A program made the position numbers and the translations under genes. The notes under the pieces were generated by a model that saw only the letters and a list, made by a program, of their open reading frames with translations, was not told where the DNA came from and did not search any database. From Pseudomonas sp. B20(2017) (GTDB taxonomy: Bacteria; Pseudomonadota; Gammaproteobacteria; Pseudomonadales; Pseudomonadaceae), in assembly GCF_002113125.1 (NCBI RefSeq), contig NZ_NEJP01000024.1:1-64000 (forward strand): a stretch of DNA of 64,000 bases, written 5' to 3'. Positions 8,860-17,820 of the stretch are shown here, piece by piece. Every line of letters begins with the position of its first letter. The first letter of the stretch is position 1.

Positions 8860-10875
8860 TTAAACGGCCAACAGCCGCTCACGCAGCTTGGCGATTTCGT
8901 CGCGCATCTGCGCAGCCGCTTCGAATTCCAGGTCGCGGGCCAACTGGTACATTTTCTCTTCCAGTTGGCGAATGCGCTTGGTGATCTCGCTCGGCGAGCG
9001 CAGTTCGGCTTCGTACTTGGCGTTTTCTTCAGCGGCCTTGGCCATGCCCTTGCGCTTCTTGCTGCGCGAACCGGGCACAGTGGCGCCTTCCATGATGTCG
9101 GCAACGTCCTTGAACACGCCCTTCGGCGTGATGCCGTTGGCGAGGTTGAAGGCGATCTGCTTGTCGCGACGGCGCTCGGTCTCGCCAATCGCCCGCTCCA
9201 TCGAACCGGTGATGCGATCCGCGTAGAGAATCGCCCGACCATTGAGGTTACGCGCCGCGCGGCCGATGGTCTGGATCAGCGAGCGCTCGGAACGCAGGAA
9301 ACCCTCCTTGTCCGCGTCGAGAATCGCCACCAGTGACACTTCCGGCATGTCCAGGCCTTCACGCAGCAGGTTGATCCCCACCAGCACATCGAACGTGCCG
9401 AGACGCAGGTCGCGGATGATTTCGACCCGTTCGACGGTGTCGATGTCCGAGTGCAAATAACGCACACGAATGCCGTGGTCGGCCAGGTAATCGGTCAGGT
9501 CTTCGGCCATGCGCTTGGTCAGCGTGGTGACCAGCACCCGCTCCTCCAACGCCACCCGCTTGGTGATTTCCGACAAAAGATCGTCTACCTGAGTCAGCGC
9601 CGGGCGTACTTCAACCTGCGGATCGACCAGACCGGTCGGTCGCACCACTTGCTCGATCACCCGACCGGCGTGCTCGGCTTCGTAGTTGCCGGGCGTGGCC
9701 GAAACGAAGATCGTCTGCGGGCTCACCCCTTCCCACTCGTCGAAACGCATCGGCCGGTTATCCAGCGCCGATGGCAGGCGGAAACCGTATTCCACGAGGG
9801 TTTCCTTGCGCGAACGGTCGCCCTTATACATCGCGCCGACCTGCGGCACGCTGACGTGGGATTCGTCGATCACCAGCAACGCGTCGGCCGGCAGGTAATC
9901 GTAGAGGGTCGGCGGCGGCGCGCCAGCCGGACGGCCCGACAGGTAGCGCGAGTAGTTCTCGATGCCGTTGCAGTAGCCGAGTTCGAGGATCATCTCCAGG
10001 TCGAACCGGGTACGCTGCTCCAGCCGCTGGGCTTCGACCAGTTTGTTGTTGTTGCGCAAGTATTCCAGGCGCTCCTGCAACTCGACCTTGATGCCCTCGA
10101 TGGCGTCGAGCAGGGTTTCCCGGGGCGTCACGTAGTGGCTCTTCGGGTAGAACGTGAAGCGCGGCAGCTTGCGGATGACCTCACCGGTCAGCGGGTCGAA
10201 CGCGGAAATGCTCTCCACTTCGTCATCGAACAGCTCGATGCGGATCGCTTCGAGATCAGACTCCGCCGGGAAGATGTCGATCACATCGCCGCGCACCCGG
10301 AAGGTCGCCCGGGCGAAATCCATGTCGTTGCGGGTGTATTGCAGGTCGGCCAGACGCCGCACCAGTGCACGCTGGTCGAGCTTGTCGCCGCGATCAACGT
10401 GCAAAACCATTTTCAAATAGGTTTCCGGGCTGCCCAGACCGTAGATGCACGACACCGTGGTGACGATGATCGCGTCCTTGCGCTCGAGCAATGCCTTGGT
10501 CGCCGACAGACGCATCTGCTCGATGTGGTCGTTGATCGACGCATCCTTCTCGATGAAGGTGTCGGACGACGGCACATAGGCTTCGGGCTGGTAGTAGTCG
10601 TAGTAGGAAACGAAGTACTCGACGGCGTTGTTCGGGAAGAACGACTTGAACTCGCCGTACAACTGCGCGGCCAGAGTCTTGTTCGGCGCCAGCACCAAGG
10701 TCGGACGCTGCACCTGGGCGATCACGTTGGCGATGCTGAAGGTCTTGCCCGACCCGGTCACTCCGAGAAGCGTCTGGTGCGCCAGCCCGGCTTCGATGCC
10801 CTCAACCATCTGGCGAATGGCTTCGGGTTGATCGCCGGCGGGGTCGAAACGGGTGACGAGCTGGAATTCAGACAT
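8860..10875 (-). CDS. uvrB: UvrB, excinuclease ABC subunit B
   Basis: DNA-damage recognition helicase of nucleotide excision repair. The protein is 671 residues, normal length. It has Walker A GVTGSGKT near residue 40, the beta-hairpin region rich in Tyr ([16 protein letters not shown]) near 90-105, a DEAD-like box VIDESHVS near 335, helicase motif [11 protein letters not shown] near 540, and the C-terminal UvrC-binding coiled coil (about 630-668). ATG at 10875 ([10 protein letters not shown]) begins the family sequence; the open frame upstream to 11001 is not conserved-looking. I saw no clear LexA box upstream. Confidence 0.97.
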   Translation of the reverse strand: MSEFQLVTRFDPAGDQPEAIRQMVEGIEAGLAHQTLLGVTGSGKTFSIANVIAQVQRPTLVLAPNKTLAAQLYGEFKSFFPNNAVEYFVSYYDYYQPEAYVPSSDTFIEKDASINDHIEQMRLSATKALLERKDAIIVTTVSCIYGLGSPETYLKMVLHVDRGDKLDQRALVRRLADLQYTRNDMDFARATFRVRGDVIDIFPAESDLEAIRIELFDDEVESISAFDPLTGEVIRKLPRFTFYPKSHYVTPRETLLDAIEGIKVELQERLEYLRNNNKLVEAQRLEQRTRFDLEMILELGYCNGIENYSRYLSGRPAGAPPPTLYDYLPADALLVIDESHVSVPQVGAMYKGDRSRKETLVEYGFRLPSALDNRPMRFDEWEGVSPQTIFVSATPGNYEAEHAGRVIEQVVRPTGLVDPQVEVRPALTQVDDLLSEITKRVALEERVLVTTLTKRMAEDLTDYLADHGIRVRYLHSDIDTVERVEIIRDLRLGTFDVLVGINLLREGLDMPEVSLVAILDADKEGFLRSERSLIQTIGRAARNLNGRAILYADRITGSMERAIGETERRRDKQIAFNLANGITPKGVFKDVADIMEGATVPGSRSKKRKGMAKAAEENAKYEAELRSPSEITKRIRQLEEKMYQLARDLEFEAAAQMRDEIAKLRERLLAV

Positions 10876-11211
10876 AAACACCTCTGGAATCGCGACGCGT
10901 CGGTCAACCGAAGCACCACGAGAAAGACCGCAAACGACCGATGTCGCGCAAGGAAAAACGAAGATTGTGCTGAATGTGGAGCCGATTGCCTCGCCTTTCA
11001 AGGCAAACGTCCTACATCCGGTAAAGTCTCCGACAGATCCATTCGACTAACGGTCGAGAAATAATCGGAAAAACTTACCTTAAAAGCTGATTCGCCTGTC
11101 GCCATTGGTCGATGATGGCCTCTATACTAGCTCCCCGTTTGTGCACCGCTCTAGTGCATTCGGCTGGAGCGCGACACGTCCCTCCACTCTCCATTCAGAG
11201 CCGCCGTAAAA
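10876..11211. other. Divergent intergenic region between uvrB and the aminotransferase
   Basis: 336 bp without a convincing gene. A TATACT -10-like hexamer at 11123-11128 is the best promoter candidate for the aminotransferase, although no good -35 is spaced 16-18 bp upstream. Two GTGCA words flank about 11141-11158. No CTG-N10-CAG LexA-type site was found by eye. Confidence 0.45.
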
Positions 11212-12408
11212 ATGAGCCTGTTCTCCGCTGTCGAAATGGCACCCCGCGATCCAATCCTGGGCCTCAACGAAGCATTCAACGCCGATACCCGGACCAATAA
11301 GGTCAACCTCGGGGTGGGTGTGTACTGCAACGAAGAGGGGCGAATTCCACTCCTGCGCGCCGTCATCGAAGCCGAAACCATTCGCGCCGCTCAGCACGCC
11401 TCGCGCGGCTACCTGCCGATCGACGGCATCGCGGCCTACGACCAGGCCGTGCAAAAGCTGCTGTTCGGCAATGATTCGCCATTGCTGGCGGCTGGCCGCG
11501 TTGTCACCACTCAGGCCGTCGGCGGAACCGGCGCACTGAAAATCGGTGCCGACTTCCTCAAGCAACTGCTGCCGAATGCTGTTGTGGCAATCAGCGACCC
11601 GAGCTGGGAAAACCACCGCGCGCTGTTCGAAACCGCCGGTTTCCCGGTGCAGAACTACCGTTACTACGACGCCGCCACCCACGACGTGAACCGTGCCGGC
11701 CTGCTCGAAGACCTCAACGCCCTGCCGAACGGCTCGATCATTGTGCTGCACGCTTGCTGCCACAACCCGACCGGCGTCGACCTGAGCCCGGCGGACTGGA
11801 ACAACGTGCTGGAAGCGGTCAAGGCCAAAGGTCACGTGCCTTTCCTCGACATGGCTTACCAGGGTTTCGGTGACGGCATCGCCGAAGACGCCGCTGCCGT
11901 GCGTCTGTTCGCCGAATCCGGCCTGACCTTCTTCGTGTCGAGCTCGTTCTCCAAGTCGTTCTCGCTGTACGGCGAGCGTGTCGGTGCGCTGTCGATCGTC
12001 AGCGAATCGAAAGAAGAAAGCGCCCGCGTACTGTCGCAAGTCAAACGCGTGATCCGCACCAACTACTCCAACCCGCCGACCCACGGCGCAAGCGTCGTCG
12101 CCGCGGTGCTGAACAGCCCGGAACTGCGCGCCCAGTGGGAAGCCGAACTGGCTGAAATGCGCCTGCGCATTCGCGGCATGCGCGAGCAAATGGTTGCTCT
12201 GCTGGCGAAGAAAGCCCCGCAGCGTGACTTCAGCTTCGTCGGTCGTCAGCGCGGCATGTTCTCCTACTCCGGCCTGACCACCGAACAGGTTCACCGCCTG
12301 CGCAACGAGTTCGGCATCTACGCCCTGGACACCGGCCGCATCTGCGTCGCCGCGCTGAACCAGAGCAACATCGAAGCCGTGACGGACGCCATCGTACAGG
12401 TCATCTGA
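11212..12408 (+). CDS. Aromatic/aspartate aminotransferase, class I
   Basis: PLP-dependent transaminase, 398 residues, of the AspC/TyrB subgroup. The N-terminus (MAPRDPILGLNEAFNADTR, then NKVNLGVGVY) is diagnostic. The substrate-binding region includes HACCHNPTGVDL near residue 190. The PLP Lys lies in SSSFSKSFSLYGERVG near 245, and an Arg near the C-terminus in RICVAALN should hold the alpha-carboxylate. Likely reactions are interconversion of aromatic amino acids or aspartate with their 2-oxoacids; TyrB-like rather than AspC is a guess from the genomic setting next to uvrB in pseudomonads. It is a monocistronic unit with its own terminator. Confidence 0.92.
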   Translation: MSLFSAVEMAPRDPILGLNEAFNADTRTNKVNLGVGVYCNEEGRIPLLRAVIEAETIRAAQHASRGYLPIDGIAAYDQAVQKLLFGNDSPLLAAGRVVTTQAVGGTGALKIGADFLKQLLPNAVVAISDPSWENHRALFETAGFPVQNYRYYDAATHDVNRAGLLEDLNALPNGSIIVLHACCHNPTGVDLSPADWNNVLEAVKAKGHVPFLDMAYQGFGDGIAEDAAAVRLFAESGLTFFVSSSFSKSFSLYGERVGALSIVSESKEESARVLSQVKRVIRTNYSNPPTHGASVVAAVLNSPELRAQWEAELAEMRLRIRGMREQMVALLAKKAPQRDFSFVGRQRGMFSYSGLTTEQVHRLRNEFGIYALDTGRICVAALNQSNIEAVTDAIVQVI

Positions 12409-12423
12409 TCCGGCGCTGCACTG

Positions 12424-12455
12424 AAAACGGGAAGCCTGCGGGCTTCCCGTTTTTT
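12424..12455 (+). terminator. Terminator of the aminotransferase gene
   Basis: A 13-bp perfect stem (12424-12436 with 12441-12453) is followed by a T run. It lies 16 bp past the stop codon. Confidence 0.9.
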
Positions 12456-12520
12456 ATTTGTCTGAAGAAAACCCGCTACACCCTCTAGACTGCACACAGA
12501 CGATATTTCAGAGAACCGAC

Positions 12521-12721
12521 ATGAAAAACGATGACCTGCGCGCCGACCGCGATGAGCTGGACTACTATCCACCCCGCACCTCGGGCAAACGCGAAAAGAG
12601 CCTGGTATTGCAAGTGGCGGCCGGGGTGTTTCTCGGCGGACTGGCCCTGTGGCTAGTGCAACTGGCGGCCACGGCGCTGTACGCCCGACTGCTGATGGGC
12701 ACTTTTACATTTGGCGGCTGA
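12521..12721 (+). CDS. Small single-pass membrane protein, hypothetical
   Basis: 66 residues from an ATG at 12521. The N-terminus is charged (MKNDDLRADRDELDYYPPR). One hydrophobic segment (about residues 28-55, LVLQVAAGVFLGGLALWLVQLAATALY) should span the inner membrane with the N-terminus in the cytoplasm. AGAGAA lies about 8 bp upstream of the ATG as a plausible ribosome binding site. An upstream in-frame start (12458) would add a stretch that overlaps the preceding gene's terminator region and is not favoured. I do not recognise a function. Confidence 0.65.
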   Translation: MKNDDLRADRDELDYYPPRTSGKREKSLVLQVAAGVFLGGLALWLVQLAATALYARLLMGTFTFGG

Positions 12722-12751
12722 AACCGTTCGGCAAAAATATTCCGTGAAAGC

Positions 12752-12779
12752 TTGACTAGTCTTTTTAAATCAGTAAGAT
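12752..12779 (+). promoter_or_regulatory. Promoter of tRNA-Asn
   Basis: TTGACT (12752-12757) and TAAGAT (12774-12779) are separated by 16 bp. The tRNA begins about 10 bp downstream. Confidence 0.8.
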
Positions 12780-12789
12780 ACGCACCAAT

Positions 12790-12865
<76 letters not shown>

Positions 12866-12872
12866 AATACAG

Positions 12873-12905
12873 AGCCCCTGAATCGAAAGATTGAGGGGCT
12901 TTTTT
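12873..12905 (+). terminator. Terminator of tRNA-Asn
   Basis: AGCCCCT and AGGGGCT arms, with additional inner ATC/GAT pairs, close on GAAA and are followed by six T residues. Confidence 0.9.
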
Positions 12906-12934
12906 GTGGGCGCTGAAAAAAGCGGCGCCATAGA

Positions 12935-12972
12935 AAAAGGGCCGATCAGTTTCGCAACTGATCGGCCCTTTT
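12935..12972 (-). terminator. Terminator of the NCS2 permease
   Basis: A perfect 16-bp stem (12935-12950 with 12957-12972) is flanked by A and T runs. It can serve the permease gene on the minus strand and back up the tRNA-Asn terminator on the plus strand. Confidence 0.85.
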
Positions 12973-12989
12973 CTGTTCAGATACAGAGG

Positions 12990-14510
12990 TCAGACGTGTT
13001 CGCTGCTCTTGGCATGTGCCTTCGGCGCGCCATGACCGTGATCCGAATCCGGATCAATCACCGGCACTTCGTTGCCGTCGCAGTCATGCAGCTTGCCGTC
13101 GCTGAAGTAGTCGCCTTCACGCAACGCTGCCAGATCGCGATAGCGCAGGGTCCGCTCTTCTGCCGCCGCAAACACCGACTGCTGATCCGAGTTGCCCGCC
13201 GTGAAGTGGTTGAACGCCAGGTTCAGCAGGATCGCCATGATCGCCGACGAACTGATGCCCGAATGGAAAATGGTCGCGAACCAGCTCGGGAAGTGATCGT
13301 AGAAGTTCGGTGCGGCAATCGGGATCATGCCGAAGCCGATCGAGGTAGCGACGATGATCAGGTTGACGTTGTTGCGGTAATCGACCTTGGACAGCGTACG
13401 GATGCCGCTCGCCGCCACGGTGCCGAACAGCACGATACCGGCGCCGCCAAGCACCGAGGTCGGTACGGCTGCGATGACCCGGCCCATGAACGGCAGCAGG
13501 CCGAGGATCACCAGGAAGATACCGCCGGTTGCCACCACATAGCGGCTCTTGATCCCGGTCACCGCCACCAGCCCGACGTTCTGAGCGAAGGCGCTTTGGG
13601 TGAACGAGCCGAAGATCGGCGCAAACATGCTCGACAGCATGTCCGCCCGCAGGCCGTTGCCCAGGCGTTTGGAGTCGACCTTGGTGCCGATGATTTCACC
13701 GACCGCCAGGATGTCCGCCGAGGTTTCCACCAAGGTCACCATGACCACGATGCACATCGACAGGATCGCCGCGAAGTGGAAGGTCGGCATGCCGAAATGG
13801 AACGGTGTCGGGAAGCCGAACATCGGGCCCTGGGTGACGTTGGAGAAGTCCGCCATGCCGAGGAACACCGCCAGCACCGTGCCGATCACCATGGCCAACA
13901 GGATCGACAGACGCGAGATGGTGGAACTGCCAACCTTGCTCAGCAGCAACACCAGCACCAGCGTGACCGCCGCCAGACCGATGTTCTGCATGCTGCCGAA
14001 GTCAGGCGCGTGACTGTTGCCGCCCATGGCCCAGCGTGCGGCCACCGGCATCAGCGTCAGGCCGATGGTGGTAATCACGATGCCCGTGACCAGCGGCGGG
14101 AAGAACTTGGTGATTCGCGAGAACACCGGGGTGATCAGCAAGCCGATCAGCGACGCGGCAATCACCGCGCCGAGCACCGACTGGAAGCCGCCCTCCCCGC
14201 CACTGCTGACAATCGCCACCATGGTGGCAACGCCGGAGAACGACACGCCCTGCACCAGCGGCAACTGACAGCCGAAAAACGGTAAACCCAGGGTTTGCAG
14301 CAACGTGGCCAGCCCCCCCGCAAACAATGAAGCAGCAATCAACAGACCGATGTCCGCCGGTGAAAGCCCGGCGGCCTGACCGATGATCAGTGGCACCGCG
14401 ACGATACCGCCATACATGGTCAGAACGTGTTGCAGGCCGTAAGCCATATTCGCGCCGACCCCGAGATTCTCGTCCTCGGGCCGTTGGTGTGAAACATGGG
14501 GCGTTTTCAT
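12990..14510 (-). CDS. NCS2 nucleobase:cation symporter (xanthine/urate type)
   Basis: A 506-residue inner-membrane permease with about 12-14 helices. The NCS2 signature QNVGLVAVTGI follows FTQSAFA near residue 305. Helix 1 region GLQHVLTMYGGIVAVPLIIG and QLPLVQGVSF are typical of the xanthine/uric acid branch. The C-terminus is a hydrophilic His/Asp-rich tail (about residues 455-506). It should import a purine base with a proton or sodium. A TTGTATACAA palindrome upstream suggests GntR-type control. Exact base specificity cannot be read from the sequence. Confidence 0.9.
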   Translation of the reverse strand: MKTPHVSHQRPEDENLGVGANMAYGLQHVLTMYGGIVAVPLIIGQAAGLSPADIGLLIAASLFAGGLATLLQTLGLPFFGCQLPLVQGVSFSGVATMVAIVSSGGEGGFQSVLGAVIAASLIGLLITPVFSRITKFFPPLVTGIVITTIGLTLMPVAARWAMGGNSHAPDFGSMQNIGLAAVTLVLVLLLSKVGSSTISRLSILLAMVIGTVLAVFLGMADFSNVTQGPMFGFPTPFHFGMPTFHFAAILSMCIVVMVTLVETSADILAVGEIIGTKVDSKRLGNGLRADMLSSMFAPIFGSFTQSAFAQNVGLVAVTGIKSRYVVATGGIFLVILGLLPFMGRVIAAVPTSVLGGAGIVLFGTVAASGIRTLSKVDYRNNVNLIIVATSIGFGMIPIAAPNFYDHFPSWFATIFHSGISSSAIMAILLNLAFNHFTAGNSDQQSVFAAAEERTLRYRDLAALREGDYFSDGKLHDCDGNEVPVIDPDSDHGHGAPKAHAKSSEHV

Positions 14511-14579
14511 GGTGGGGGAGTTCCCTGGTTTTTGTTATGCGCACACTGTATGCAAGAGTCAGGACAAATGTCCATAGAC

Positions 14580-14589
14580 TTGTATACAA
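14580..14589. promoter_or_regulatory. TTGTATACAA palindrome, GntR-type operator candidate
   Basis: A perfect 10-bp palindrome 70 bp upstream of the NCS2 permease start. TGTATAC-centred sites are common for FCD-type GntR regulators, many of which control purine or acid catabolism. The regulator itself is not in the window. The rest of 14511-14765 shows no gene. Confidence 0.5.
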
Positions 14590-14765
14590 CTTGTCAGTCA
14601 CATAATGGTTAGCTAGCCACCCAACCTTCTATCTCGCTGCTTTAGCCCCCCACAAATCCGGCAACACATCGTTGACTGCTCCCCCGTTTTATCCACCTAG
14701 GCTGAAGTGTTCATGGCGACCGACGGCGCGGCCGCTCTCTTTTTTATACATATAAAGTATGCATA

Positions 14766-15050
14766 ATGAAGCCATTCAAGATTCAGTTCGACAAAAGCAA
14801 GAATGCTGCCAACAAACTCAAACACAGAGGGATCAGCCTCGCCGAGGCCGAACCGGTCTTCTACGACGACCGAGCACTGACCATTGAAGACAACGACCAT
14901 GACGAGCAACGCTGGATCACACTGGGCAACGACGGCAAAGGGCGTTTATTGGTTGTTGCATACAGTTACCGCGAACCGAATTTCGTTCGAATCATTTCCG
15001 CACGTATCGCTACACCGAGCGAACGTCGCGAATTTTTTCTGGAGGCTTGA
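14766..15050 (+). CDS. brnT: BrnT-family ribonuclease toxin
   Basis: A 94-residue type II toxin, an mRNA interferase with a RelE-like fold. Family landmarks are FDKSKNAANKLKHRGISL (about residues 8-25), then AEPVFYDDRAL, the central RWITLG and GRLLVVAYSYRE strands, and RIISARIATPSERREFF at the C-terminus, where Arg and Glu are the expected catalytic or binding residues. The antitoxin gene follows after 3 bp, giving the toxin-first order typical of brnTA. AT-rich DNA just upstream (TATACATATAAAG, TATGCATAATG) probably holds the promoter and the BrnA operator. Confidence 0.92.
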   Translation: MKPFKIQFDKSKNAANKLKHRGISLAEAEPVFYDDRALTIEDNDHDEQRWITLGNDGKGRLLVVAYSYREPNFVRIISARIATPSERREFFLEA

Positions 15051-15053
15051 CCC

Positions 15054-15383
15054 ATGAAAGACGAGTACGACTTTTCTCAGGGAAAACGCGGCGCATTGGC
15101 GCCCAACAAGGGTAAAACGCGCATCACCATCATGCTTGATGATGCGGTCATCGAAGCGGCACGTACGGTCGCCGAAGAGGAAGGGTTTGGCTATCAGACG
15201 GTAATCAACAACACCCTGCGCCACGCATTGCTTAACAGCCGTGGCGAAACCGATGAACTCGAACATTCCAGCGGGCAATTCAAGCAAGGCATCACCGCCA
15301 CCGACCTCAAGAGCCTTGAGAAAAAACTGTCGGCGGCCGTCAACGAGATCCGGCGGGTGCTGGAGCCGGAGGCAAAACCTTAG
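15054..15383 (+). CDS. brnA: BrnA-family antitoxin, ribbon-helix-helix
   Basis: A 109-residue antitoxin that should neutralise BrnT and repress the operon. The N-terminal part (DFSQGKRGALAPNKGKTRIT) is followed by a ribbon-helix-helix DNA-binding region (TRITIMLDDAVIEAARTVAE, about residues 22-60). The C-terminal half (EKKLSAAVNEIRRVLEPEAK) is longer and more acidic than in the shortest BrnA proteins. It converges on the acetyltransferase gene with only 3 bp between stop codons. Confidence 0.9.
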   Translation: MKDEYDFSQGKRGALAPNKGKTRITIMLDDAVIEAARTVAEEEGFGYQTVINNTLRHALLNSRGETDELEHSSGQFKQGITATDLKSLEKKLSAAVNEIRRVLEPEAKP

Positions 15384-15386
15384 GTT

Positions 15387-16214
15387 TCAGACTGGCTGAA
15401 TCAAGCGCGCCAGCGCCAGACGTGCACCGGGTTGGTGCGGCAAGCGCAGACCGAATTCCCGTTCCAGCAATTCGATCAGTTCATCGACGTCCGTCACTTC
15501 ACGCCGCTCGCTCTCGGCGCCCATGCGGTGGATCGCGAAACTGCCGTTGTTCAATGTGCGCCGCCAGCCGTCACCGGTACGCGCGACCATCAGGCGCTGG
15601 GCAAATGGCGAGTCTGGGTGGGTCGAGACGTACCAGTTGCCGAGGGTGTAATCGATGTCCTCCTGGCGTTGCAGGTCAAACAGGTACATCGGCCGCCATT
15701 CGCCAGCAACCCTGGCTCGCAGCATGTAGCCATCGGCCTGCACTTCGATACGATAAGGTTCGTGCGGGGTGGATTGCTCGGCGTCGGTATCGAGCACCAG
15801 CGGCGCGGTCGGCACCATGCCGCCGAAGCCGACGTCGGTGATGTAGCGCACCCCGTCAATGGTCACCAGGCTCAGGCGGTGGGTGCGTGCCGTCCAGCTG
15901 CCTTCGGGCTGATTCATCACCACTCGCCCGCTGATGCCCCGCGCATCGAACCCCAACTCCAGCAGCAAGGCCAGAAACAGGTTGTTCAGCTCGTAGCAGT
16001 AACCGCCACGGGCGTCGTTAAAGACCTTGCGTTCGATCGAGGGCAGATCGATCAGGACGGGCTCGCCACTGAGCGTCGACAGGTTTTCGAAGGGAAAGGC
16101 GCCGGTATGACGCAGTTGCAACAGCCGCAGGGTTTCAAGGGTCGGTGCCGGGGGCGCATCGAATCCCAGACGTTGCAGGTACGTTTTCAGGTTCGTCAGG
16201 CGTGGCTCGCTCAT
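15387..16214 (-). CDS. Arylamine N-acetyltransferase
   Basis: A 275-residue cytoplasmic enzyme transferring acetyl from acetyl-CoA to arylamines, hydrazines or hydroxylamines. The catalytic triad is visible: Cys in ARGGYCYELNN near residue 71, His in SWTARTHRLSL near 109, and Asp in YITDVGFGG near 124. The N-terminal helical part includes LLQLRHTGAFPFENLS. Length fits the family. ATG at 16214 (MSEPRLTNLKTYL) is the likely start; the open frame to 16295 is poorly supported. Physiological substrate unknown. Confidence 0.93.
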   Translation of the reverse strand: MSEPRLTNLKTYLQRLGFDAPPAPTLETLRLLQLRHTGAFPFENLSTLSGEPVLIDLPSIERKVFNDARGGYCYELNNLFLALLLELGFDARGISGRVVMNQPEGSWTARTHRLSLVTIDGVRYITDVGFGGMVPTAPLVLDTDAEQSTPHEPYRIEVQADGYMLRARVAGEWRPMYLFDLQRQEDIDYTLGNWYVSTHPDSPFAQRLMVARTGDGWRRTLNNGSFAIHRMGAESERREVTDVDELIELLEREFGLRLPHQPGARLALARLIQPV

Positions 16215-16315
16215 TGCTGGGTCCTTTTGCATGGGGGCGCGGATCGTTCCGCCGATGGTCGCCATGTATACGGGATCCGGGCATCGAATCGACAATTGAA
16301 TTAACCAATCACCTG

Positions 16316-17110
16316 CTAGCGTCTTTTACGCGAATCGATGCGAATCCACGTCGGCGCGTGGTCGCTGGCATGCGGTTCGTTGCGCACCCAGGCATCCACA
16401 CCGGCCTCGCACAAATAAGGGCTCAGCTTTGGATTGAGCAGCAGATGGTCGATCCGCAGCCCGGAATTCTTCTGCCAGTGCTGACGGAAGTAATCCCAGA
16501 ACGTGTACAGCCGATCTTCGGGATACAGATGCCGCAACGAATCGGTCCAGCCCTGATCCAGCAGGCGCTGGTAGCACTCGCGGCTTTCCGGCTGCAACAG
16601 CGCATCCTTGAGCCAGGATCGGGTGTTGTAGATATCCAGATCCGTGGGCACCACGTTGTAATCGCCCGCCAGCACCACCGGGTGATCGCTGCTTTGCAGA
16701 TCCCGGGCGTATTTGATCAACCGCTCGAACCAGGCCAGTTTGTAGTCGAACTTCGGCCCCGGTTGCGGATTGCCATTGGGCAGGTACAGGCACCCCACCA
16801 ACACCCCGTGAACCGCCGCTTCGAGGTATCGACTGTGTTTATCGTCGGGATCGCCGGGCAGACCGCGCCGGCTCTCCAGCGGTTGCGTATCGCGGGCCAG
16901 AATCGCCACGCCGTTCCATGACGCCTGACCGTGCCAGATGGCGCCGTAACCGGCGGCCGCAAGCTCAGCAGCAGGAAATGCGCTGTCCACCAGTTTCAGC
17001 TCCTGCAAGCAGACGATGTCCGGCTGCTCGCGCCTCAACCATTCCAGCAGGTTCGGCAGTCGGGCTCGCAGGCCGTTGACGTTGAACGTGGCAATGCGCA
17101 TTTTTTTCAT
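16316..17110 (-). CDS. xthA: Exodeoxyribonuclease III family AP endonuclease
   Basis: A 264-residue Mg-dependent enzyme that incises abasic DNA and trims 3' blocked ends in base-excision repair. Motifs run in order: MRIATFNVNGLRARL, LQELKL with the metal Glu near residue 38, the GQASWNGVAIL region, GDYNVVPTDLDIYN with catalytic Asp and Asn, RIDHLLLN, and a C-terminal SDHAP with catalytic Asp-His. ATG at 17110 is chosen because AGGAGT lies 8 bp upstream; a second ATG three codons later is possible. Transcription diverges from the GNAT gene. Confidence 0.93.
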   Translation of the reverse strand: MKKMRIATFNVNGLRARLPNLLEWLRREQPDIVCLQELKLVDSAFPAAELAAAGYGAIWHGQASWNGVAILARDTQPLESRRGLPGDPDDKHSRYLEAAVHGVLVGCLYLPNGNPQPGPKFDYKLAWFERLIKYARDLQSSDHPVVLAGDYNVVPTDLDIYNTRSWLKDALLQPESRECYQRLLDQGWTDSLRHLYPEDRLYTFWDYFRQHWQKNSGLRIDHLLLNPKLSPYLCEAGVDAWVRNEPHASDHAPTWIRIDSRKRR

Positions 17111-17228
17111 CGTCCGGACTCCTGCCATTGACCGATAAAAACTGTGACATCCGCCCACCGCGACGGTTGCGTCGGATCGTTCCCGTACGGCGTAATAAGC
17201 ACTCGCCCGATCCGCCGAGAATCCCCAC

Positions 17229-17816
17229 ATGCAAACCACGCTGCAAGGCCAGGGAATTATCCTGCGCCCGCTTCAATACACCGATGCCGATGCCCTGCTC
17301 CGTGCCGCCGCCGACGGTGAACTGTGGAACCTCACAGTCACCGTAGTGCCGTCGGCAACCACCGTCGACGCTTACCTGAAAAAAGCCCTCGACGGTCGTG
17401 AGGCCGGCACGGTCATGCCGTTTGTCATCGCGCTGAAGGAAACCGGTGAAGTGATCGGCTCGACCCGGTTCTGGAAGATCGACCCGCTCAATCGCAAGCT
17501 GGAGATCGGCAGCAGCTGGATTTCGGCGCGCTTTCAGAAGACCTTCGTCAACACCGAGGCCAAGTACCTGATGCTGCGCCACGCGTTCGAAGTGCTGAAT
17601 TGCGTACGCGTGCAGTTCACGACTGACGAGAACAACCAGAAATCGCGCGCTGCGATTCTGCGTCTCGGCGCACAGCAGGAAGGCATCGTGCGCCATGAGC
17701 GAATCATGCCGGACGGCCGCAAGCGCAACTCGGTGCGCTTCAGCATCATCGATGATGAATGGCCACAGGTGCGCCTGAACCTGGAACGCAAACTGGCGGA
17801 CTACGGTTTGCGCTAA
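17229..17816 (+). CDS. GNAT acetyltransferase, RimJ/RimL type
   Basis: A 195-residue single-domain N-acetyltransferase. The start (GQGIILRPLQYTDADALL), the central VIGSTRFWKIDPLNRKLEIG with SSWISARFQKTFVNTEAKYL (about residues 78-120), and the late NCVRVQFTTDENNQKSRAAI with LRLGAQQEGIVRHERI are typical of RimL-like proteins acting on protein termini or small amines. Acetyl-CoA contacts are expected around residues 100-130. Substrate unknown. It converges on the channel gene with 4 bp between them. Confidence 0.88.
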   Translation: MQTTLQGQGIILRPLQYTDADALLRAAADGELWNLTVTVVPSATTVDAYLKKALDGREAGTVMPFVIALKETGEVIGSTRFWKIDPLNRKLEIGSSWISARFQKTFVNTEAKYLMLRHAFEVLNCVRVQFTTDENNQKSRAAILRLGAQQEGIVRHERIMPDGRKRNSVRFSIIDDEWPQVRLNLERKLADYGLR

Positions 17817-17820
17817 GGAG

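Noticed and set aside
10876-11211. LexA (SOS) box upstream of uvrB
   Set aside because: No CTG-N10-CAG match was found by scanning the intergenic region.
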